DNA from: Actinomycetes bacterium
GTDB taxonomy: Bacteria; Actinomycetota; Coriobacteriia; Coriobacteriales; Eggerthellaceae
NCBI GenBank assembly: GCA_023395755.1
Contig: JAEWYG010000034.1
Location: 1 to 8,045, forward strand
DNA length: 8,045 bases
Direction of reading: 5' to 3'
The position numbers were made by a program, and so were the translations under genes. Below the pieces are notes generated by a model, which made no database searches, was not told the DNA's origin, and was given only the letters and a program-made list of their open reading frames with translations. Below are positions 5,500 through 8,045 of the stretch, piece by piece; positions within the stretch are counted from its first letter, which is position 1, and each line of letters opens with the position of its first letter.

Positions 5500-6974
5500 G
5501 CACTTCAGTATTTCCGGGAGAGCGCCCCGATCGCCTTGAGGAGGAATGTGCCGTGTTCGGCGTATTTGCACCTGGCGAAGACGTTGCACGTATGACCTGC
5601 TTTGGTTTGCAGGCGTTGCAGCACCGCGGGCAAGAGAGTGCTGGCATAGCCGTTGGCGATGGCGATACCATCATGGTGGCAAAAGATTTAGGTTTGGTAA
5701 CCCAAGTATTTGATGAGGCTAGTTTGGCGGCACTTGAGGGTTTAGTTGCCGTGGGCCATGCGCGCTATTCCACCAGTGGAGCGGCTGCATCATGGGAGGC
5801 AGCGCAGCCCCATATTTCTGCTATTGATGATGTGCTTATCGCGTTAGCTCATAATGGTACGCTTGTTAATACTAATGAGATGCGCACGCGACTCGTAGGA
5901 GAGGGTGTGCAATTCCGTTCTGGCACCGATAGCGAGGTGCTAGCGAAGGCCATTGGTCAGGTGACGCAGGAGACGCACCATCTGCGTACCGGTATTCGCC
6001 GAGCTATGGAAGTTGTTACGGGTGCCTACGCTGTTGTTCTGGCCAGCCCCGATTCACTCTATGCGTTCCGCGATCCGAATGGGATTCGCCCGCTCTGTAT
6101 TGGTAAGTTGCCTGACAACCGCGGATGGGTGGTGTCATCGGAGACCTGTGGTCTGGACATCGTGGGTGCCTCATACGTGCGCGATGTTAAGCCGGGCGAG
6201 ATCGTGCGCTTTAATGCCAATGGAATGATAGCCGAGCCGGGTGTTGCGGCTCTTGAACCGGCAGCTTGTATTTTTGAGTATGTCTACTTTGCTCGGCCTG
6301 ATAGTGTTATCGATGGGCAGAGTGTTTATCAAGCCCGTCGCAATATGGGGCGCATTTTAGCCCAAGAAGCGCCCGCCGAAGCTGATCTCATATTGGGCGT
6401 ACCTGATTCGGGCGTTCCTTCTGCTATGGGTTATGCGGTTGAGAGTGGTATTCCGTATGCCGATGGTATTGTAAAGAATCGCTATGTAGGCCGCACGTTT
6501 ATCCAGCCTACTCAGGCAATGCGTCAGTTAGGCATTCGTTTGAAATTAAATCCGTTGTCTTCAGTTATCCGCGGCAAGCGCTTGGTTGTTATCGATGATA
6601 GTATTGTGCGCGGGAATACTTCCAAGCAACTTGTGCGTATGTTGCGCGACGCAGGGGCTGCCGAAGTTCATCTGCGCATTGTGAGTCCCGAGGTAATGTG
6701 GCCATGTTTCTATGGTATCGATACCGATACGCGCGATCAGCTTATGGCTGCCAATATGACACTTGAGCAGATGAATGAATGGATTGGGTCTGACTCTCTG
6801 GCATTTATTACGCTTGATGGGTTGCGAGCTTCTGTTCCTGATGTGCGTCACCCTGGTTTTTGTGAGGCCTGCTTCAGTGGCGACTACCCTGTGCACATTC
6901 CCGAGGCGATGGCGAAAAAAAGTAGCCTTACGCAGGCGGATTTCGGAGGGTGTGGCGCAGGATCTTCTCTGTAA
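5496..6974 (+). CDS. purF: Amidophosphoribosyltransferase (glutamine PRPP amidotransferase)
   Basis: First committed enzyme of de novo purine synthesis: PRPP plus glutamine gives 5-phosphoribosylamine. The protein is 492 residues and cytoplasmic. The N-terminal glutaminase starts at Cys18 (EECAVFGVF) after a 17-residue propeptide that must be removed to expose the nucleophile; HRGQE (43-47), AHNGTL (118-123) and GTDSEV (143-148) follow. The C-terminal phosphoribosyltransferase half has the PRPP loop VVIDDSIVRGNTS at 364-376. All four cysteines of the Bacillus-type 4Fe-4S cluster are present: Cys258 (AACIFEYVYFARPDS), Cys404 (WPCFYGID), and Cys456 and Cys459 (FCEACFSGDYP). This makes it the oxygen-labile, propeptide-bearing class rather than the E. 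coli class, which lacks the cluster. It overlaps the sortase by four bases and precedes purM, its frequent operon partner. Feedback by AMP/GMP is known for the family but cannot be read from the sequence. Confidence 0.97.
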   Translation: MSTSVFPGERPDRLEEECAVFGVFAPGEDVARMTCFGLQALQHRGQESAGIAVGDGDTIMVAKDLGLVTQVFDEASLAALEGLVAVGHARYSTSGAAASWEAAQPHISAIDDVLIALAHNGTLVNTNEMRTRLVGEGVQFRSGTDSEVLAKAIGQVTQETHHLRTGIRRAMEVVTGAYAVVLASPDSLYAFRDPNGIRPLCIGKLPDNRGWVVSSETCGLDIVGASYVRDVKPGEIVRFNANGMIAEPGVAALEPAACIFEYVYFARPDSVIDGQSVYQARRNMGRILAQEAPAEADLILGVPDSGVPSAMGYAVESGIPYADGIVKNRYVGRTFIQPTQAMRQLGIRLKLNPLSSVIRGKRLVVIDDSIVRGNTSKQLVRMLRDAGAAEVHLRIVSPEVMWPCFYGIDTDTRDQLMAANMTLEQMNEWIGSDSLAFITLDGLRASVPDVRHPGFCEACFSGDYPVHIPEAMAKKSSLTQADFGGCGAGSSL

Positions 6975-6983
6975 AGCGGACGA

Positions 6984-6999
6984 AGCCGCACGTGCGGCT
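6984..6999 (+). repeat. Perfect 16-base palindrome after purF
   Basis: AGCCGCACGTGCGGCT begins nine bases after the purF stop. As RNA it gives a six-base GC-rich stem with an ACGU loop. As DNA it is a symmetric site that a dimeric regulator could bind. There is no T-run behind it (GATAGATATAT follows), so it is not an intrinsic terminator and purM is expected to be cotranscribed. Confidence 0.6.
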
Positions 7000-7013
7000 G
7001 ATAGATATATGCA

Positions 7014-7048
7014 GGGCCGGCTCGACGCGAGAGCGGGCCGGCTTCGAC
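7014..7048 (+). repeat. GGGCCGGC direct repeats forming a second purF-purM hairpin
   Basis: GGGCCGGCTCGAC (7014-7026) recurs as GGGCCGGCTTCGAC (7035-7048), differing by one inserted T. Because the core is self-complementary, the region can fold: GGCC/GGCC and GCTC/GAGC pair (7015-7018 with 7036-7039, 7020-7023 with 7031-7034) with one G-G mismatch and a seven-base loop. No U-tract follows; the purM ribosome binding site GGAAGGG (7049-7055) comes immediately after, so the fold abuts the initiation region. Confidence 0.55.
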
Positions 7049-7062
7049 GGAAGGGTACACCG

Positions 7063-8045
7063 ATGACCGAAAGAATTACTGTAAGCGCTGCGGGGCAGGA
7101 CGATGGACCTCAGATGCCCAGCTGGGTGAATGAGGATGCACTGACGTATGCCCAGGCGGGCGTTGACACGGCCGAAGGTGCACGCGCGGTCGATGCTATT
7201 AAGGGTGTCGTGCATGACACGTATCGTTCTGAAGTGGTGGGGGATATTGGCGGATTTGGTGGTTTATTCTCTATTGGTGCAGCCAAAAATATGGTCGATC
7301 CGTTGTTGGTTAGCGGTACTGATGGCGTGGGAACAAAACTGAAGGTTGCGCAGATTGCTGATAAACACGATACCGTCGGCATCGATCTGGTGGCTATGTG
7401 TGCCAATGATATTCTGGCTACCGGTGCCGAGCCCCTGTTCTTTCTGGATTACGTGGCTATTGGCAAGCTAAAGGCAGAGGCTGTGGCGGAAATTGTTAAA
7501 GGTATTGGCGAAGGATGTAAGCAGGCGGGATGCGCACTTATTGGCGGCGAAATGGCCGAGCATCCTGGTGTTATGGACCCCGACGACTACGACCTATCCG
7601 GCTTTTGTGTGGGCCTCGTTGACCGAGTGAAGATGCTCGATCCTGCGACGGTGCATGAAGGCGATGTTTTGGTGGGCCTTGCGTCGAGCGGCTTGCATTC
7701 CAACGGCTATTCGCTGGCTCGCAAAGCATGCGTTGAGGGTAAGACTCACTACGAGTTGCGTATTGAGCGCGACGAGCTCGGAGGCCGTAGCCTACAGGAT
7801 GCGCTTCTTGAGCCTACGCGTATATATGTGAAGCCGGTTCGTGCGGTTCTCGACGCTTGTTCAGGGGCGGTGCATGCGCTTGCGCATATCACGGGCGGTG
7901 GCATCACCGAGAATCTAGACCGTGCGCTTCCGAAGAATGCGGATGCTCAGGTTGATCTGGGTACGTGGCCGATTCCTCCCATTGCGAAGTTTGTTTGCGA
8001 TGCGGCGCATCTGGACGAATCTGAAGCTCTTAAGACATTTAACAT
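7063..8045 (+). CDS. purM: Phosphoribosylformylglycinamidine cyclo-ligase (AIR synthetase), cut by right edge
   Basis: Catalyses ATP-dependent closure of FGAM to aminoimidazole ribonucleotide, the fifth step of de novo purine synthesis; cytoplasmic and normally dimeric. I translated 327 complete codons to the edge; the family is about 345-360 residues, so only a short C-terminal piece is missing. Motifs seen: YAQAGVD at 29-35, GGFGGLF at 63-69, SGTDGVGTKLK at 84-94 (the glycine-rich ATP/substrate loop), NDILATGAEPLFFLDY at 115-130, GGEMAEHPG at 161-169 (usual form GGETAEMPG) and SSGLHSNGYSLAR at 208-220. About 24 residues precede the point where Bacillus PurM begins, a modest N-terminal extension. 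The start at 7063 has GGAAGGG (7049-7055) seven bases upstream; the alternative ATG at 7114 has none. It lies 88 bases after purF, separated by two hairpins. Confidence 0.96.
   Translation, partial: MTERITVSAAGQDDGPQMPSWVNEDALTYAQAGVDTAEGARAVDAIKGVVHDTYRSEVVGDIGGFGGLFSIGAAKNMVDPLLVSGTDGVGTKLKVAQIADKHDTVGIDLVAMCANDILATGAEPLFFLDYVAIGKLKAEAVAEIVKGIGEGCKQAGCALIGGEMAEHPGVMDPDDYDLSGFCVGLVDRVKMLDPATVHEGDVLVGLASSGLHSNGYSLARKACVEGKTHYELRIERDELGGRSLQDALLEPTRIYVKPVRAVLDACSGAVHALAHITGGGITENLDRALPKNADAQVDLGTWPIPPIAKFVCDAAHLDESEALKTFN

Noticed and set aside
5400..5500. Purine riboswitch or PurR-type leader directly before purF
   Set aside because: There is no non-coding space: purF overlaps the sortase, and the upstream bases are sortase codons.
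6984..6999. Palindrome as an attachment site or insertion-sequence end
   Set aside because: No integrase, transposase or target-site duplication nearby, and purF and purM on either side are intact and in normal order.

Overview
The window reads as a chromosomal segment of a Gram-positive, probably anaerobic actinobacterium. The best guess is class Coriobacteriia (Eggerthellales/Coriobacteriales type). The guess rests on a class B sortase, a Bacillus-type PurF with all four iron-sulfur cysteines, strong AAGGAG/AGGAGG ribosome binding sites, and a base composition of only about half G+C. The low G+C would fit a genus such as Cryptobacterium better than the GC-rich Eggerthella relatives, but that is an inference from memory and was not tested.

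Layout. (1) Positions 1-1914 (minus strand) hold a compact exopolyphosphatase-polyphosphate kinase operon: ppx is first and ppk1 follows 27 bases later, running off the left edge after 320 codons. (2) Positions 1915-2177 are the divergent control region, with a plausible extended -10 promoter for the rightward gene. (3) Positions 2178-3914 (plus strand) encode a two-domain PPK2 enzyme, polyphosphate:AMP phosphotransferase. It is longer than usual because of an Ala-rich linker between the domains. (4) Positions 3989-4108 encode a 39-residue single-pass membrane microprotein with a good ribosome binding site, followed by small inverted repeats and a clear intrinsic terminator (4169-4200). (5) Positions 4273-8045 form a second rightward unit: a class B sortase with a long, polycationic, glutamine-rich cytosolic tail, overlapping by four bases with purF, and then purM. 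PurM is cut by the right edge. The purF-purM gap holds two GC-rich hairpins without a U-tract.

How the genes fit together. Ppk1 makes polyphosphate from ATP, Ppx hydrolyses it to phosphate, and Pap uses it to turn AMP into ADP. The whole polyphosphate cycle is therefore encoded on two divergent arms. The adjacent purF and purM belong to de novo purine synthesis, which ends in IMP and AMP, so the neighbourhood is loosely themed on phosphate and adenylate economy. The sortase is the misfit: it is a surface-protein transpeptidase translationally coupled to a purine enzyme, and no substrate gene or pilin is visible here.

Most of the content is well-known families. The parts that deserve a second look are the microprotein, the sortase tail and its coupling to purF, the Pap linker and domain asymmetry, and the structured non-coding stretches. 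I see no CRISPR array, transposon, tRNA, rRNA or phage signature.
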